Below are positions 45,313 to 54,641 of a DNA stretch of 64,000 bases, one piece after another. The first letter of the stretch is position 1; each line of letters begins with the position of its first letter. A program made the translations under genes and the position numbers. The notes beneath the pieces are model-generated. The model saw only the letters and a list, made by a program, of their open reading frames with translations, did not search any database and had not been told where the DNA came from. Location: the NCBI RefSeq assembly GCF_009834785.1, contig NZ_WUYX01000003.1, forward strand, positions 44,900 through 108,899. The letters run 5' to 3'. The stretch is from Natronorubrum halalkaliphilum (GTDB lineage: Archaea; Halobacteriota; Halobacteria; Halobacteriales; Natrialbaceae).

Positions 45313-46305
45313 ATGAGCACTGAAACCGACCCCGGACCGGGAATTACCGGCGGTACCGCTCGAGACGATATCGAGTCGAACCGCCGGGCACGACGCATTC
45401 TCTTCGGGTGTGCGTCGATCACGGTCCTCACGACGCTCGCGATTTTTTTCGTGCTGTTCGATAACGCCGCCAGCTACTTCTTCGGTGCGCGGTTCACCGA
45501 GATGCTCATGGGCGCAAGCGTTGAGCAGACGGTCACGTTCACCGAGTTCTTCACCGGAACCCGGTGGGCACCGTCCCATGCGACGCCGTCCCACGGGGCG
45601 CTCCCGATCATCTTCGGGACGCTCGCGATCACCGTCGGCGCGGCGTTCGTCTCGATTCCGATCGGCACCGCGACCGCGATCTACCTCTCGGAGTACGCCT
45701 CGCCGGCGGTTCGTTCGAAGCTCAAACCGACGCTCGAGATTCTCGCCGGGATCCCGACGATCGTCTACGGCTACTTCGCGATCGCCTTCATCAATCCGGT
45801 CATCCTCGGCCCGATCGCCGGTGCGCTGTTCGGCATTAATCTCGGTCGATACAGTCTCCTCTCGGGGATGCTCGTCGTCGGGATCATGACGATTCCGATG
45901 GTGTCTTCGATCAGCGAAGACGCGATGAGCGCAGTTCCGGACGACCTCAGAAACGGCGCGTACGCGCTCGGCGCGACGAAGTACAACGTCTCGACGCGAA
46001 TCGTGCTCCCGGCCTCGATCTCGGGCGTCTTCGCGTCGTACATCCTCGCGGTCTCGCGAGCGATCGGCGAGACGATGGCCGTGACCCTCGCCGCCGGGTT
46101 CAACGCGAACATCACCGCGAACCCGTTCGACGAGGTCATGACGATGACGGCGTACATGGTGTCTCGGGCCCGCGGCACGTCGGCGGTCGGGACCGTCGAC
46201 TACCAGAGCCTGTTCGCCGTCGGACTCCTGTTGTTCCTCATGACACTGGCGATGAACTTGCTCAACGACTGGTTCAAGCGACGCTTCCAGGAGGAGTACC
46301 GATGA
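45313..46305 (+). CDS. pstC: Phosphate ABC transporter permease PstC
   Basis: A 330-residue permease with six membrane helices. Conserved segments include FGTLAITVGAAFVSIPIGTA, EILAGIPTIVYGYFA near 155, and the EAA loop AYALGATKYNVSTRIVLPAS near 220-240. It pairs with PstA to form the phosphate channel. It starts 15 bases after pstS, and its stop overlaps the next start by four bases. Confidence 0.94.
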   Translation: MSTETDPGPGITGGTARDDIESNRRARRILFGCASITVLTTLAIFFVLFDNAASYFFGARFTEMLMGASVEQTVTFTEFFTGTRWAPSHATPSHGALPIIFGTLAITVGAAFVSIPIGTATAIYLSEYASPAVRSKLKPTLEILAGIPTIVYGYFAIAFINPVILGPIAGALFGINLGRYSLLSGMLVVGIMTIPMVSSISEDAMSAVPDDLRNGAYALGATKYNVSTRIVLPASISGVFASYILAVSRAIGETMAVTLAAGFNANITANPFDEVMTMTAYMVSRARGTSAVGTVDYQSLFAVGLLLFLMTLAMNLLNDWFKRRFQEEYR

Positions 46306-47225
46306 GTACCGATACCGACGACGCGCCGTTTGCCGAATCCGAAGAGACGCCGTTTACCGACATCGACCTCGGGTGGGAACACCGCAAGAACCGGATCTTC
46401 CTCGGCATCATCTTCGCCGCGTCGATGTTCGGTGTCGTCATGCTGGCGCTCTTACTGCTCGACGTCGTGACCGACTTCTACCGAGGACAGACCGAGTTCG
46501 GCATCAGCCTGATCGACTTCTTCACCCGCGACGGTTCGCGTCGTCAAGAGTTGGCCGGGTTCAGGGGGGCGATCGTCGCCTCGGTGATGCTGATGATCTT
46601 CACCGCAATACTGGCGTTTTTCGTCGGCGTCGGCTCGGCGATCTACCTCGAGGAGTACGCGCCGGACAACCGAGTCACGCGACTCATCGAGGCGAACCTG
46701 GCGAATCTCGCCGGCGTTCCGTCGATCGTCTACGGGCTGCTCGCGCTGGCCGCGTTCGTCAATGGAATCGGTCTGGGTCCGATCCTGTTGGCCGGGGCAA
46801 TTGCGCTCGCGCTGCTGGTGATGCCGATCATCATCGTCTCCACGCAGGAAGCGCTTCGGGCGGTACCCGACAGCATGCGAAACGGCTCGTACGCGACCGG
46901 CGCGACGAAATGGCAGACGATTCGTGGGGTCGTGCTCCCGGCCGCGATGCCCGGCATCATGACCGGAACCATCCTCGCGCTCGCTCGAGCGATCGGCGAG
47001 ACGGCACCGCTGATCATGGTCGGGGCGCTGTTTACGAACCGAATCGCGTGGGGCCCCTTCGATCGCTTCAGCGCGATGCCGACCCAGATCTACAACTGGG
47101 CGGCCGAACCGGAGCCTCACTTCATCCACCTCGCGGCGACCGGGATCGCCGTGTTGCTCGCGTTTCTGTTCGCCATGAACGGGATCGCGATCTACCTGCG
47201 AAACAAATACGAGAGGGATCTATAG
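46302..47225 (+). CDS. pstA: Phosphate ABC transporter permease PstA
   Basis: A 307-residue permease starting with an acidic cytoplasmic tail, then six helices. [18 protein letters not shown] and the EAA loop [20 protein letters not shown] are diagnostic. ATGA overlap with pstC couples their translation. Confidence 0.94.
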   Translation: MSTDTDDAPFAESEETPFTDIDLGWEHRKNRIFLGIIFAASMFGVVMLALLLLDVVTDFYRGQTEFGISLIDFFTRDGSRRQELAGFRGAIVASVMLMIFTAILAFFVGVGSAIYLEEYAPDNRVTRLIEANLANLAGVPSIVYGLLALAAFVNGIGLGPILLAGAIALALLVMPIIIVSTQEALRAVPDSMRNGSYATGATKWQTIRGVVLPAAMPGIMTGTILALARAIGETAPLIMVGALFTNRIAWGPFDRFSAMPTQIYNWAAEPEPHFIHLAATGIAVLLAFLFAMNGIAIYLRNKYERDL

Positions 47226-47226
47226 C

Positions 47227-48063
47227 ATGTCAACAGAGCAAAACAACGAGCCGATCATCAAGACGGGTGTACAGAACGTCGCAATTGGAGCACGCGACCG
47301 TCCCGACGAAACCGTCCTCGAGGCGACGAACCTCGACGTCTACTACGGCGACGAGCGGGCGATCGACGACGTCTCGATCGAGATTCCCGAAACGAAGGTC
47401 ACGGCGATGATCGGCCCCTCGGGCTGTGGGAAGTCGACGTTCCTGCGCTCGATTAACCGGATGAACGACCAGATCGACGCCGCACGCATCGACGGCGACC
47501 TCTACTTTCAGGGGAAAAACGTTTACGACGAGGACGTCGATCCCGTCGCCCTGCGCCGGAAGATCGGGATGGTGTTCCAGAAACCGAACCCGTTCCCGAA
47601 ATCGATCCACGATAACGTCGCCTACGGCCTGCGCGTTCAGGGGAAAGACGACGACGTCAATCTCGACGAGGCAGTAGAACGGGCGTTACGCGCCGCGGCG
47701 CTGTGGGACGAGGTGAAGGATAAACTCGATTCCTCGGGCCTCGACCTCTCGGGCGGCCAGCAACAGCGTCTCTGTATCGCTCGCGCTATCGCCCCGGACC
47801 CAGAGGTCCTTCTGATGGACGAACCGGCGTCGGCGCTCGATCCGATCGCGACGTCGAAGATCGAGGATCTGATCGCCGATCTGGCCGAAGAGTACACGGT
47901 CGTCATCGTCACGCACAACATGCAGCAGGCGGCGCGGATCTCGGACAAGACCGCGGTCTTCCTCACCGGCGGCGAACTCGTCGAGTTCGACGACACGACG
48001 ACGATTTTCGAGAACCCCGACGACAACCGCGTAGAGGACTACATCACCGGCAAATTCGGCTAA
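47227..48063 (+). CDS. pstB: Phosphate ABC transporter ATPase PstB
   Basis: A 278-residue ATPase. Walker [10 protein letters not shown] is at 63-71, the Q-loop is [13 protein letters not shown], the signature LSGGQQQR, and Walker [14 protein letters not shown]. The PstB-specific [12 protein letters not shown] is present. The first ~30 residues are an additional polar leader. It energises phosphate uptake. Confidence 0.95.
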   Translation: MSTEQNNEPIIKTGVQNVAIGARDRPDETVLEATNLDVYYGDERAIDDVSIEIPETKVTAMIGPSGCGKSTFLRSINRMNDQIDAARIDGDLYFQGKNVYDEDVDPVALRRKIGMVFQKPNPFPKSIHDNVAYGLRVQGKDDDVNLDEAVERALRAAALWDEVKDKLDSSGLDLSGGQQQRLCIARAIAPDPEVLLMDEPASALDPIATSKIEDLIADLAEEYTVVIVTHNMQQAARISDKTAVFLTGGELVEFDDTTTIFENPDDNRVEDYITGKFG

Positions 48064-48065
48064 CC

Positions 48066-48740
48066 ATGGCACGAAACGACTACCGGCGACAGCTTGCGGA
48101 ACTGCGCGAGAGCGTCCTCGAGATGAGCGAACTCGTCTGTCAGCGGCTTCGGAAGGCGCTCGAGGCCCTCGAAACTAAAGACGACGACCTCGCAGAGCGG
48201 ATCATCGCGGGCGATCACGAGATCAACCGGCTGTACCTCGATCTCGAGGGGCAGTGTATCGACCTGTTCGCGCTCCAGCAGCCTGTTGCGGGCGACCTGA
48301 GATTCATTGCGGCCTCGTTCAAGATCAGCACCGACCTCGAGCGAATCGGCGACCTCGCGGTCAACCTCGCGGAGTACTCACAGCGGGCCGAACGAGATCG
48401 GTACACCGAGATCGATATCGGCTACATCGGCACGCAAACCGTCGAAATGGTCGAGGAAGCCATGCAGGCGTACGCCGACGACGATCCGGAGACGACCCGC
48501 GACATCGCGGCGCTGGACGACGAGATCGACGCCCTCTGCGAGGGAGCGAGCGAAGTCGTCGTGCGAGACTTGCTCGAACTCGAAGCGACGACCGGCGTGA
48601 CCGGCGACGAAGCCCTGATCGAGGACGTCTCCCGGATGTTACTGACGATTCGGGACCTCGAGCGCGTCGGCGATCACGCGGTGAACATCGCCGCGCGAAC
48701 GCTGTACATGGTTGAGAACGACGACGAACTGATCTACTAA
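48066..48740 (+). CDS. phoU: Phosphate signalling protein PhoU
   Basis: A 224-residue PhoU with two three-helix repeats; the metal-site helices are DLERIGDLAVNLAEY near 96-110 and DLERVGDHAVNIAART near 198-213. PhoU conveys the state of the transporter and restrains phosphate uptake. It closes the pst operon two bases after pstB and is distinct from the AbrB-fused PhoU encoded upstream. Confidence 0.94.
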   Translation: MARNDYRRQLAELRESVLEMSELVCQRLRKALEALETKDDDLAERIIAGDHEINRLYLDLEGQCIDLFALQQPVAGDLRFIAASFKISTDLERIGDLAVNLAEYSQRAERDRYTEIDIGYIGTQTVEMVEEAMQAYADDDPETTRDIAALDDEIDALCEGASEVVVRDLLELEATTGVTGDEALIEDVSRMLLTIRDLERVGDHAVNIAARTLYMVENDDELIY

Positions 48741-49109
48741 AAAAAGCACCGTGAGTGCCTAGGAGTCGTACGGAAGACAACGTTTTCCGTGACCGAGCGG
48801 AGCCAAGCGCGAGCAACGCTCCCGCGAGGTCGTCGGTGATCTCCGCCCACTGTAAGCGATTCCACAGCAATTGCTCTGTCCGCGAGACCGACGGTTTCGT
48901 TTGATGCGGAGACGCTTTCGGCGTCTCGAACCACGTGACGCAGGCAGTCCATCGAGAATAGAATCGTGGAACCGCCTGCTGATACTGTCTGACAGAAGTC
49001 AATACGAAGCCGATCGTGAATTCGGGGTCGTCGCCCGCGGTGACGACCCCAGCAAAACGATCGGATTCACGTCGTTCTATTCAACAGTATGAAACAAAAC
49101 CCGTCGCGG
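48741..49109. other. Intergenic region containing repeat copy C
   Basis: The region behind phoU holds the third copy of the 112-bp repeat at 48981-49091. The stretch 48760-48970 has coding-like composition on the minus strand, but no frame is intact or recognisable; it may be a decayed gene. Confidence 0.45.
48981..49091 (-). repeat. 112-bp interspersed repeat, copy C (MITE-like)
   Basis: Inverted relative to copies A and B. Read on the minus strand it starts CATACTGTTGAATAGAACGA and ends CTTCTGTCAGACAGTATCAG. The outer ~40 bases match copy B closely, while the centre differs: the GGCCGC hairpin is replaced by GGGGTCGTC...GACGACCCC, which also pairs. Change with compensated pairing implies that the fold matters or that the element is old. 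Confidence 0.7.
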
Positions 49110-49415
49110 TCACCTGCTGTCTTCTCGAACCGGGACACCGTAATCGACGTGAACGTCCGGAGTTCGCGGCGACTCAGGCGAGGTAACCCCGCTCCAATCG
49201 GCGAGATGGACGTTCCGCACCTGGCCGGAAAATCGGAACCGCATGACCCCGGTCTCGACCGCACCTTCCGCGGCGTGTTCTGAAACGACCGTCGCCTCCT
49301 CGAGCGGATCGGCACCCACCAGTTCGATAGCGCCGTCAACGCTGATTTCGTAGTTCGAGAGACTACCTCTCCCGATAATTGTAACGAGGTTGGGAAGTCG
49401 GACGTCGGCTGACAT
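49110..49415 (-). CDS. Small conserved protein of unknown function
   Basis: A 101-residue beta-rich protein starting MSADVRLPNLVTIIGRGSLSN, with VISGTAE-like strands (YEISVDGAIELVG, MRFRFSGQVRNVHLADW) suggesting a small barrel or sandwich. No catalytic motif is seen. The start at 49415 is set by a TATA box at 49438-49445. Confidence 0.65.
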   Translation of the reverse strand: MSADVRLPNLVTIIGRGSLSNYEISVDGAIELVGADPLEEATVVSEHAAEGAVETGVMRFRFSGQVRNVHLADWSGVTSPESPRTPDVHVDYGVPVREDSR

Positions 49416-49437
49416 ACCCTGATAGGTCAAGCCGATC

Positions 49438-49445
49438 GGTATAAG
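49438..49445 (-). promoter_or_regulatory. TATA box of the small conserved protein gene
   Basis: CTTATACC on the minus strand is centred 26 bases before the ATG at 49415; an upstream GTG in frame would bypass it. Confidence 0.5.
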
Positions 49446-49711
49446 CCTTCTTTTTGACCGAAGCGGGGACTCGCTCGAAATCGCGTCTCGTGACCACAAA
49501 GTATATTATTCCTTGCACTACCGGATTGTGTACGAAGTGGGCAGCGGGTAGGGGTACTCGCGTTTCTGCCCACTCGACTCCCGTCCGTGAGCCGTGGCGG
49601 TGGGACGTCTCGGGTTTCGACGTCCCCCGACTCCGTTCGTTCCGGCCGCGAGTGTCCTGCAGTGATTTCCGCCATCCAACTGCTTTTGGAACGGCTCACC
49701 AGTGATTGTGT

Positions 49712-50866
49712 ATGCCAACGCCAACGGAGCGAGTCCGCCGAGCCGAACGCTCGAGTATCCGTATCATGTTCGATCTCGCGGAACGCCACGACGGCGACCT
49801 CGTCCGACTCGAGGTCGGCGAACCCGATTTCGATACGCCCGAACACGTTATCGACGCGGCCGCGCAGGCCGCTCGCGAGGGGGCGACACACTACACGCCG
49901 AACGCGGGACTGCCGGCGTGTCGGCGGGCGATCAGCGAGACGCTGGCCGAGAATTTCGGCGTGATGCACAATCCCGATGAGGTCGTGGTCACCGTGGGCG
50001 GAATGGAGGCGCTCCATCTGGCGATTCTGGCGACGGTCTCGCCCGACGAGGAGGTTATCGTTCCCGGTCCCACGTGGCCGAATTACGAGACCCAGGCCCT
50101 CCTCGCGGACGGATCGTTCCGCGAGGTGCCGATGCCGGCCGAATCGGGGTTCGACCTCGAGGCCGACCGCGTCGTCGAGGCGATGAGCGACGACACCGCA
50201 GCGGTCGTGCTCACGACGCCGTCGAATCCGACCGGCCGGGTGTTCGATCGCGACGAGTGCCGTGCGGTCGTCGAAGCCGCTGCCGACCACGACGCCTACG
50301 TGATCGCCGACGAAGTGTACCTCGGGCTTACCTACGACGGCGCGGCCGAGGGAATCGCCGCGTACACCGGCCACCCCGACCACGTGTTGACCGTCGGCTC
50401 CTGTTCGAAGGCGTACGCGATGACCGGCTGGCGACTGGGCTGGCTCGCGGGCGATAGCCACCTCATCGACGAAGTTACCAAGATTCACGAATCGACGACC
50501 GCCTGTGCCTCGAGCGTGGCCCAACACGCCGCGATCGCCGCACTCACGGGGCCACAGGAGCCGTTCGAGGAGATGTATCGAGCGTTCCGACGGCGGCGGG
50601 ATCTCGTCGTCGACCGCGTCGGGGAGATCGACGGGCTGTCCTGTCCGCGGCCGGAGGGGGCGTTCTACGCGTTTCTCGAGACGGAGATCGACGACGACAG
50701 CCTCTCGATCGCGAAATATCTGTTGCGGGAACACGGCGTCGTGCTCGCCCCCGGCAGCGGGTTCGGAGACACGGCCCCGGAACGGCTGCGGCTCTCGTTT
50801 GCGAACTCCACCGAGCGTCTCAACGAGGGGTTCGATCGGATCGAGGCCGGGCTTCGGGAGTACTGA
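49712..50866 (+). CDS. Class I/II pyridoxal-phosphate aminotransferase
   Basis: A 384-residue aspartate-aminotransferase-fold enzyme. The PLP Lys is Lys233 in GSCSKAYAMTGWRLGW, the cofactor Asp/Tyr segment is DAYVIADEVYLGL, and TTPSNPTGRVF provides the conserved Asn. The N-terminal LEVGEPDFDTPEHV is typical of the group I-gamma aminotransferases. The amino acid substrate is not readable. ATG 49712 is favoured over a GTG six bases upstream. Confidence 0.9.
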   Translation: MPTPTERVRRAERSSIRIMFDLAERHDGDLVRLEVGEPDFDTPEHVIDAAAQAAREGATHYTPNAGLPACRRAISETLAENFGVMHNPDEVVVTVGGMEALHLAILATVSPDEEVIVPGPTWPNYETQALLADGSFREVPMPAESGFDLEADRVVEAMSDDTAAVVLTTPSNPTGRVFDRDECRAVVEAAADHDAYVIADEVYLGLTYDGAAEGIAAYTGHPDHVLTVGSCSKAYAMTGWRLGWLAGDSHLIDEVTKIHESTTACASSVAQHAAIAALTGPQEPFEEMYRAFRRRRDLVVDRVGEIDGLSCPRPEGAFYAFLETEIDDDSLSIAKYLLREHGVVLAPGSGFGDTAPERLRLSFANSTERLNEGFDRIEAGLREY

Positions 50867-50896
50867 AACCTCTCGAAGAACAGCTCGATAGGCCCG

Positions 50897-51625
50897 TTAC
50901 TGCATTAATTCGCCGCCGTTCACGTTTAGCGTCTCGCCCGTAACGAACGTCGCGTCGCGGAGGTACGCGACGGCGTCGGCGATGTCTTCGGGCTGTCCGT
51001 ACCGGTTGACGGGAATCCGAGCCAGCTCGTCGCGTTTCTCCTCGGCCGTCCGATCGGCGGTCATATCCGTCTCGACGTGACCGGGCGCGACTGCGTTCAC
51101 GCGGATCTCGGGGGCGAAATCAGCCGCGTGGCTCCGGGTGAGCGAGAGGAGCGCCCCCTTCGAGGAGGCGTAGTGACATTCGATCGCTGCGCCCGTATGA
51201 GCGAGAATCGAGGAGATGTTCGTGACCGAGGGATCGTCGGTCGACTCCCGAAGCCGTGGCAGTGCCGCCTTCGTGACGTTGAACGCGGAGTTGACGTTGA
51301 CGTCCATGATTCGATCGAAGTCGTCCGGCTCGAGGGCGTCGGTGTGGACGTGCTGGTCGATGCCGGCGTTGTTGACGACGTGATCGAGGCCCCCGAGCGC
51401 GTCGGCGGTGGCGTCGACCAGTTGGGCAGCGTCGTCGGCGTCCGAGACGTCTGCACCGACGACGATCGCCTCCTGGCCGTGGTCGCGGATGTCGTCGGCG
51501 ACCCGTTCGGCGGCGTCCTCGCTCGAGTGGTAGTTCACCGCGACGTCGTAGCCGTCGGCGGCGAAGCGAAGCGCGGTCGCGCTGCCGATACCGCGGGACG
51601 ATCCGGTGACGAGTGCAGCGGGCAT
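50897..51625 (-). CDS. SDR-family oxidoreductase, 3-oxoacyl-ACP-reductase-like
   Basis: A 242-residue classical short-chain dehydrogenase. The cofactor motif TGSSRGIG is at 7-14, the structural NNAG follows near 87, catalytic Ser is in TNISSILAHTG and Tyr/Lys in HYASSKGALL. The C-terminus ATFVTGETLNVNGGELMQ is FabG-like. In haloarchaea such enzymes often act in polyhydroxyalkanoate or other carbonyl reductions; the true substrate is unknown. It converges on the aminotransferase gene. Confidence 0.88.
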   Translation of the reverse strand: MPAALVTGSSRGIGSATALRFAADGYDVAVNYHSSEDAAERVADDIRDHGQEAIVVGADVSDADDAAQLVDATADALGGLDHVVNNAGIDQHVHTDALEPDDFDRIMDVNVNSAFNVTKAALPRLRESTDDPSVTNISSILAHTGAAIECHYASSKGALLSLTRSHAADFAPEIRVNAVAPGHVETDMTADRTAEEKRDELARIPVNRYGQPEDIADAVAYLRDATFVTGETLNVNGGELMQ

Positions 51626-51786
51626 ATGCCCACGGTGAGAACGGGCATCGACTTTGCAGTTCCGGCTGTTGGAACGGATTGGTGGCGATGTATCAGCGGT
51701 GCTGAGTAGTACGTTGACTTTGACGACGCATTGGTCGTTGTCCGTGGCGACCTCGCTTGTTCCGCGGGAACAATCTCCGCTATCGC

Positions 51787-52377
51787 CTAAACCAGAAGCT
51801 GAACGTCGGATTCGGCCATGTGCTGGATCGCGGTGGCCGCGCCGACACCCGTCGTCACGCCGTCGTAGAAGTCGTCCTCATCGTATTCCATCAACTCGAT
51901 CGTCATCTGACAGGCCTGCAGGTCGACGCCGCTTTCTAGCGAGACGTCGATGAGTTCTTCGATAGTGGCGGTCCCGTTCTCGTCGATTTTCTTCTGCATC
52001 ATCTTCGTTGCCATCGCGTCCATCCCGGGCAGCGCGGCGAGCGCGTTCGGCATCGGCATGTTCGGATTCCCGACGGCGCTCAGTTTGAGGTCCTGTGACT
52101 TCTCCTCGTGAAGGATGTCGAGTCCCCAGAAGGTGTGGAACACGATGACCTCCCAGCCGAACGCAGCGGCGGTACTCGCGAGGATCAACGGCGGGTACGC
52201 CATATCGAAACTCCCCTGGGTGGCGACGATCGTCATCTTCTGCTGGTCGTCGCCGTCGTCGACCGCAGCCATCGACGCCTCGAGTTCCTCGACGCGCTCG
52301 CGTAGGGCCTGTAATTCGGCGGCATCGACCTCGCTGTCGGCGTCGTCGACCGACGTCGTTGGGTTGTCCGTGCTCAT
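51787..52377 (-). CDS. DsrE/DsrF/DrsH-like sulfur-relay family protein
   Basis: A 196-residue protein with an acidic N-terminal coiled segment (about 18-40) and a DsrE2-type domain starting MTIVATQGSFDMAYPPLILAS. It has a single Cys in DLQACQMTIELM near residue 157, the position used for persulfide transfer in this family. It is encoded directly after a TusA-like gene, overlapping by one base, a pairing typical of cytoplasmic sulfur trafficking. Confidence 0.87.
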   Translation of the reverse strand: MSTDNPTTSVDDADSEVDAAELQALRERVEELEASMAAVDDGDDQQKMTIVATQGSFDMAYPPLILASTAAAFGWEVIVFHTFWGLDILHEEKSQDLKLSAVGNPNMPMPNALAALPGMDAMATKMMQKKIDENGTATIEELIDVSLESGVDLQACQMTIELMEYDEDDFYDGVTTGVGAATAIQHMAESDVQLLV

Positions 52378-52622
52378 TATTCCGTCTTCTTCACGTAGTG
52401 GGTGTACAGATCGTCGCCCTCGACCTGCTCGAGCAGTTCAACGCCGTCGGTACCGTCGGCCCATCCCTGAATGTCGCTTATGCTGCCCGAATCGGTCGCG
52501 ACGACCTCGAGCACGTTACCGGCCTCGAGGCCGTCGATAGCCTGCTTCGTCTTGACGATAGGCATTGGGCAGGACTGTCCTTTCACGTCGAGCGTCTCCG
52601 TGGTATCGTATTCCGAACTCAT
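52377..52622 (-). CDS. TusA-like sulfur carrier protein
   Basis: An 81-residue SirA/TusA-fold protein. LDVKGQSCPMPIVKTKQAI at residues 11-29 includes the persulfide-carrying Cys18 in the CPxP motif. It moves sulfur between enzymes, here most likely with the DsrE-like product and the divergent rhodanese/MBL protein. Confidence 0.92.
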   Translation of the reverse strand: MSSEYDTTETLDVKGQSCPMPIVKTKQAIDGLEAGNVLEVVATDSGSISDIQGWADGTDGVELLEQVEGDDLYTHYVKKTE

Positions 52623-52870
52623 AGTGGATCTTTGTGCTCTGTATTGGAGCTATCATACAATATTGGCTATGACCATATAAGGATATCGATTATTGCACAG
52701 TACACGAATAGCCGACTGCAGAGCAATTATCGATCAAAACATCCTCTAGGGCACTCTACTGTGCGTCAATGCCCATCTCACTGCTATATCTTGCCAACCT
52801 ATATTGTACATAATGGGAAATACTATGCAAAACCTTAAGTGGTCGAGCCCGGTACTGAGAAGTGTACAAC

Positions 52871-54064
52871 ATGGACGACATGGACTTTCCAACGCCGGAC
52901 GTCGAGATCGAGTCGGTGACGCCGACGGAGCTGAAAGGACGCATCGACGCGGGTGAAGACGTCACGCTTCTCGACGCCCGAATGGAGTCGGACTACGAGG
53001 AGTGGCGAATCGACGGCGAGACCGTCGAGTCGGTCAACGTTCCGTACTTCCACTTCCTGGACGAGGTGATCGACGACGACGTTCTTGCACAGGTTCCCGA
53101 CGACCGTGAGGTTACGGTCCTCTGTGCCAAAGGCGGCGCCAGCGAGTTCGTCGCGGGCTCGCTCAAAGAGCGCGGCTACGACGTACACCACCTCGAGGAG
53201 GGGATGAACGGCTGGGCGCGCATCTACGAGCGCGTCGAAGTCGAACGCTACGACGGTTCCGGAGCCCTCTATCAGTATCAGCGCCCCTCGAGCGGCTGTC
53301 TCGGCTACCTCGTCTCCGACGGCGACGAGGCGGCCGTCATCGACCCCCTGCGTGCGTTCACGGATCGCTACCTCGAGGATGCTGCGGAACTCGGCGTCGA
53401 CCTGCAGTACGCGATCGATACGCACGTCCACGCGGATCACATCTCGGGCCTTCGAAACCTCGCCGAGGAGGGCGTCGAGGGCGTTATCCCCGCGGCCGCA
53501 GTCGACCGCGGCGTCACCTACGCCGACGAGATGACGCTGGCCGAGGATGGGGACGAGTTCCAGGTCGGCGACGCCACCATCGAGACCGTTTTTACGCCCG
53601 GCCACACGTCCGGGATGACCTCGTACCTGATCGGCGACTCGCTGCTCGCGACCGGCGACGGCCTGTTCGTCGAGAGCGTCGCTCGCCCCGACTTAGAGGA
53701 AGGCGACGAGGGCGCCGAAGACGCCGCCAAACAGCTCTACGAATCGCTGCAAGAGCGCGTGCTCTCGCTGCCCGGCGACACCCTCGTCGGCGGCGCCCAC
53801 TTCAGCGACTCGGCCGTTCCCGCCGAAGACGGCACGTACACGGCACCGATCGGCCAGCTCGAGGCGGACATGGCCGCCCTGACGATGGACGAAGACGAGT
53901 TCGTCGAGTTGATCCTCTCGGATATGCCGCCCCGTCCGGCTAACTACGAGGAGATCATCGCGACGAACCTCGGCCAGCAGGAGACCGGCGACGAGGAAGC
54001 GTTCGAACTCGAGCTCGGTCCGAACAACTGCGCCGCCAGCCAGGAGTCGCTGGCCGGTGACTAA
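52871..54064 (+). CDS. Rhodanese-metallo-beta-lactamase fusion (persulfide dioxygenase-like)
   Basis: A 397-residue fusion. The N-terminal rhodanese domain (about 12-120) has active-site Cys85 in VLCAKGGASEF. The C-terminal MBL domain has the metal motif HVHADH at 185-190, preceded by AIDT, as in the ETHE1-type persulfide dioxygenases and glyoxalase II relatives. It may oxidise protein or small-molecule persulfides to sulfite and shuttle sulfur. The rhodanese-first order is the reverse of common bacterial PDO-rhodanese fusions. The ATG at 52871 is taken over the GTG at 52862. Next genes are sulfur transport subunits. Confidence 0.88.
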   Translation: MDDMDFPTPDVEIESVTPTELKGRIDAGEDVTLLDARMESDYEEWRIDGETVESVNVPYFHFLDEVIDDDVLAQVPDDREVTVLCAKGGASEFVAGSLKERGYDVHHLEEGMNGWARIYERVEVERYDGSGALYQYQRPSSGCLGYLVSDGDEAAVIDPLRAFTDRYLEDAAELGVDLQYAIDTHVHADHISGLRNLAEEGVEGVIPAAAVDRGVTYADEMTLAEDGDEFQVGDATIETVFTPGHTSGMTSYLIGDSLLATGDGLFVESVARPDLEEGDEGAEDAAKQLYESLQERVLSLPGDTLVGGAHFSDSAVPAEDGTYTAPIGQLEADMAALTMDEDEFVELILSDMPPRPANYEEIIATNLGQQETGDEEAFELELGPNNCAASQESLAGD

Positions 54065-54081
54065 CCACATTCAGCAGCCGA

Positions 54082-54639
54082 ATGGTAACTGAACTCTTCG
54101 CACCCGCGCTGTACGAATCCCTGTTCCCCGCCGGGATCAGCCGCTACGCCGTCGGCGGGCTGCTCGTCGGCCTCGGCGCCGTCGTCATCTACCTCGGGAC
54201 CGCCATTCCGGCCGGCGCAAGCACGTTTCTCGAGTCGACGCTGTCGTACGTTTCGGACCGGTCACGGTTCCAGCGCTACGTCTCCTCGCGGGATTGGCGG
54301 GTCGTCTTCACGCTCGGGATCGTCGCGGGCGCGTTCGTCTACGCGCTAACGTTCCAGTCTGGACTGGTCTCGAGCGGGCTCTACGAGTCCGGTACGACCG
54401 GACAGCTGTACGACGTCGGCGGTTTCTCGCTCTGGTTGACGGACGTTCAGCCCTGGCGGCTGTTCCTGGGCGGGATCCTCGTCGGCATCGGGACCCGGAT
54501 CGGCAAGGGCTGTACCTCGGGCCACGGCGTCTGTGGGGTCGGCTCGGCCTCGAGGACGTCGATCGTCGGCGTGATGACGTTCCTCGCCGTGGCGATCGGA
54601 ACGGCCCAAGTCGTGATGGCACTGGGGGTGAGTCCGTAG
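54082..54639 (+). CDS. YeeE/YedE-family sulfur transporter, first half
   Basis: A 185-residue membrane protein with about five helices. RIGKGCTSGHGVCGVGS near 140-156 is the conserved Cys loop of YeeE/YedE proteins, where Cys relays thiosulfate in the characterised bacterial YeeE. It forms half of the usual two-fold repeat; the other half is the next gene, two bases further on. Thiosulfate or a related sulfur anion is the likely cargo. Confidence 0.88.
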   Translation: MVTELFAPALYESLFPAGISRYAVGGLLVGLGAVVIYLGTAIPAGASTFLESTLSYVSDRSRFQRYVSSRDWRVVFTLGIVAGAFVYALTFQSGLVSSGLYESGTTGQLYDVGGFSLWLTDVQPWRLFLGGILVGIGTRIGKGCTSGHGVCGVGSASRTSIVGVMTFLAVAIGTAQVVMALGVSP

Positions 54640-54641
54640 CC

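Noticed and set aside
48737..48952. Minus-strand 71-codon frame behind phoU, considered as a transposase remnant
   Set aside because: No DDE or other transposase motif and no matching terminal repeats were found.
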